Assembly: GCA_030684815.1 (NCBI GenBank)
Contig: JAUXXQ010000216.1
Span: 1-35,379 of the forward strand
Direction of reading: 5' to 3'
DNA length: 35,379 bases
Origin: Methylobacter sp.
GTDB lineage: Bacteria > Pseudomonadota > Gammaproteobacteria > Methylococcales > Methylomonadaceae
This document shows, one piece after another, positions 33,872 through 35,379 of the stretch (position 1 is the first letter of the stretch; each line of letters begins with the position of its first letter). A model generated the notes under the pieces. The model was not told where the DNA came from. It searched no databases and saw only the letters and a program-made list of their open reading frames with translations. The position numbers were made by a program, and so were the translations under genes.

Positions 33872-34787
33872 ATCCTTGCAGCGGGATATGGACACGGCCG
33901 GCGATTTGCAATCTATCGTGCGCACCATGAAAGTGCTGGCCGCCGTCAGCATACGGCAATACGAACGGGCGTTGGAAGCGCTGGTCGATTACCAATTGAC
34001 GGTTGATCTGGGTTTGCAAGTGGTGTTGAAAGGGCGGTCTATGCCGCCGTCTAAAAAACAGTCGCCTGTCACCGGCGTCATCGTACTCGGTTCCGATCAT
34101 GGCTTGTGCGGCCGTTATAACGAAAGCATTGCCGCCTTTGCGTTGGCGGCGCTGGAGTGTGACCCTCTGCAACGCCGTATTTTGGTCGTGGGCGCGCGCG
34201 TTGAAGCGGCGCTAAAAGCAATGGGGCAGGATGTTGAGGCGCTGTTTTTGGTGCCCGGTTCGGTTGCCGGGATTACCCAGACAGTGCGGCAACTGCTGTT
34301 GCACATCGACAGCTGGCAACAACAAGGCATCGAACGGGTGTTGCTGTTTCATAACTCACATCAGCAACGCACGGCTTATAGCCCGCAAATGCGGCCATTA
34401 TTGCCGATTGATTTTGACAATTTCAGCCAGCTCAAGGCCAAACCCTGGCCGTCCAACGCCTTGCCGCAGTTTAGCCAGGACAGCGAAACGCTGTTAAGTT
34501 CGCTGATCCGGCAGCATCTTTTTATCCAACTGTTTAGCGCCTGCGCCGAATCGCTGGCAGGCGAACATGCCAGCCGCCTAGTGTCGATGCAAGTGGCGGA
34601 AAAAAATATCAAGGAGCGTCTGGAAACCTTAACAGCGGCGCATCGTTTGCAACGCCAGAATCAGATTACCGAGGAATTGCTGGATGTGGTGGCGGGGTTT
34701 GAAGCGTTGAATGAGGACAAGAAAGGTGGGAGTGACGCCTACGTCACGACTAAAAAGCACACAGAATGTTTAGAGGAATGGCGATGA
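33858..34787 (+). CDS. atpG: N-type ATP synthase subunit gamma
   Basis: A 309-residue central-stalk subunit. The N-terminal [23 protein letters not shown] and the middle [18 protein letters not shown] are family motifs. The C-terminal [46 protein letters not shown] ends the conserved part. The last 20 residues ([23 protein letters not shown]) are not typical and are encoded across the palindrome GTGACG-CCTA-CGTCAC (34731-34746), suggesting a small insertion extended the end. The ATG at 33858 lies inside atpA. Confidence 0.88.
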   Translation: MQTLESLQRDMDTAGDLQSIVRTMKVLAAVSIRQYERALEALVDYQLTVDLGLQVVLKGRSMPPSKKQSPVTGVIVLGSDHGLCGRYNESIAAFALAALECDPLQRRILVVGARVEAALKAMGQDVEALFLVPGSVAGITQTVRQLLLHIDSWQQQGIERVLLFHNSHQQRTAYSPQMRPLLPIDFDNFSQLKAKPWPSNALPQFSQDSETLLSSLIRQHLFIQLFSACAESLAGEHASRLVSMQVAEKNIKERLETLTAAHRLQRQNQITEELLDVVAGFEALNEDKKGGSDAYVTTKKHTECLEEWR

Positions 34788-35011
34788 GTACTTTGACGAT
34801 ACGTTTGCCCGACGATACGGCGGATCGCCTTAAGGCGTTGGCCAAGAGTCGTGGCTTAAGCACAAACAAGTTGGTGGAGCAGTTAAGCGCACATGCTTTG
34901 GCCGCATGGGACACTGAGAATCATTTTCGAGCGCTGGCCACGACTGGCGATGTAAACCGTGCGCTGGCGATACTGGATCGGCTTGACGCTGAAGATACCA
35001 GAGCCGGTTAG
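34784..35011 (+). CDS. Ribbon-helix-helix protein, antitoxin-like
   Basis: A 75-residue protein. [39 protein letters not shown] is a ribbon-helix-helix DNA-binding domain, with TLTIRLP as the beta strand. The C-terminal WDTENHFRALATTGDVNRALAILDRLDAED would be the toxin-binding part in related antitoxins. The start overlaps the atpG stop (ATGA) and an AGAGGA site lies just upstream. No PIN or RelE toxin follows, so it is an orphan or a solitary regulator. Confidence 0.75.
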   Translation: MSTLTIRLPDDTADRLKALAKSRGLSTNKLVEQLSAHALAAWDTENHFRALATTGDVNRALAILDRLDAEDTRAG

Positions 35012-35012
35012 T

Positions 35013-35088
35013 CCCTTAAACTCTGCTTGCCGTGTAACTTCAAGCAGAGCTTGAGGGTATGCATTCCCAAGTTGGAACTTGGGAACGA
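35013..35088. repeat. Two adjoining hairpins; second belongs to the GCATTCCCA palindrome family
   Basis: CTCTGCTTG (35021-35029) and CAAGCAGAG (35041-35049) form a perfect stem that extends outward to CCCTTAAA and CTTGAGGG with two mismatches. It is followed by TTCCCAAGTT-GG-AACTTGGGAA (35064-35085). The flanking GCATTCCCA and TGGGAACG arms match, inverted, the element at 169-288. The first hairpin may also end the N-ATPase/RHH transcript. Confidence 0.7.
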
Positions 35089-35101
35089 GACAAAATCTTT
35101 T

Positions 35102-35379
35102 TCACAATCCTAACTGAAAATTCAACGCATCAATAATTTCAATTCGCGTGTCGTCGTTTTTCACTTCGCCCAATTTTTTAATCAACCGTTTTTTGTCAAC
35201 GGTTCGGATTTGGTAACAAAGCACAAGTGAATCTTTATCTAAGGCCTTTTCCGCAAACCAAGATACCAAAAAATGAGTAAAATAAGCACCTATTCCAACC
35301 CTACAAAAAACCGAGATGACAACAGCAGCGTATTTTGGCCAAGCCGAGCGACAATCTATTAACGAGAGCCACTTATCTG
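35102..35379 (-). CDS. PemK/MazF-like toxin, C-terminal part (cut by window end)
   Basis: An open frame runs in from the window end and stops at 35102-35104. The last 45 residues, KDSLVLCYQIRTVDKKRLIKK with LGEV and then EIIDALNFQLGL, match the C-terminal end of MazF/PemK mRNA interferases (the QIRT-DK-RL motif and final ALxxxLGL). The part nearer the window edge (KYAAVVISVFCRVGIGAYFTHFLVSWF) is less typical, so a frameshifted or divergent copy is possible. It faces the ribbon-helix-helix gene convergently, which is not the usual toxin-antitoxin order. Confidence 0.55.
   Translation of the reverse strand, partial: DKWLSLIDCRSAWPKYAAVVISVFCRVGIGAYFTHFLVSWFAEKALDKDSLVLCYQIRTVDKKRLIKKLGEVKNDDTRIEIIDALNFQLGL

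Overview
The window looks like a chromosomal segment of a gammaproteobacterial methanotroph (Methylococcales; Methylobacter, Methylomonas or Methylovulum type). The reasons are a C30 carotenoid cluster arranged crtN-ald-crtNb as described for Methylomonas, a gammaproteobacterial rpmF-plsX-fab cluster, N-ATPase genes, and many short palindromic intergenic repeats. The genus is inferred from family resemblance only; no rRNA or methane-oxidation gene lies in the window.

Left part (1-7214, mostly minus strand). One very large protein (351-3971) joins a DoxX-like membrane part, an NDH-2-type NADH dehydrogenase, a cyclic-nucleotide-binding domain, a BLUF blue-light sensor and a class III cyclase-like domain that has lost both metal-binding aspartates. 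It reads as a membrane NADH:quinone oxidoreductase under light and cNMP control, and is the most unusual object here. Upstream of it is a MacB/LolD-type ABC exporter pair (ATPase, then FtsX-like permease).

Carotenoid region (7299-13226, plus strand). An ICMT-like methyltransferase, crtN, ald and crtNb can take dehydrosqualene to diapolycopene and on to aldehydes and acids. A hicAB toxin-antitoxin pair with its own promoter sits between ald and crtNb. The C30 synthase is not in the window.

lemA-TPM operon (13603-15546): a LemA lipoprotein and two TPM-domain proteins with overlapping genes.

Fatty acid and cell-envelope cluster (15605-26854, plus strand): yceD, rpmF, plsX, fabH, fabD, fabG, acpP, fabF, pabC, mltG, tmk, holB, pilZ, tatD, mostly with 1-14 base overlaps. 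tatD carries a 16-codon in-frame insert.

Accessory region (26885-31165, minus strand): a small lipoprotein, a coiled-coil/membrane protein, an ATP-grasp-like protein of unknown role and a tandem HD/HD-GYP protein. They are separated by MITE-like repeats, two families of which occur twice in the window.

Right end (31341-35379): the distal half of an N-type ATPase operon (c, b/delta, alpha, gamma) without the beta, epsilon, AtpQ, AtpR and a genes that normally precede it. A ribbon-helix-helix protein, a palindromic repeat and the C-terminal part of a MazF/PemK-like toxin on the opposite strand follow. I saw no tRNA, rRNA, CRISPR array or complete insertion sequence.
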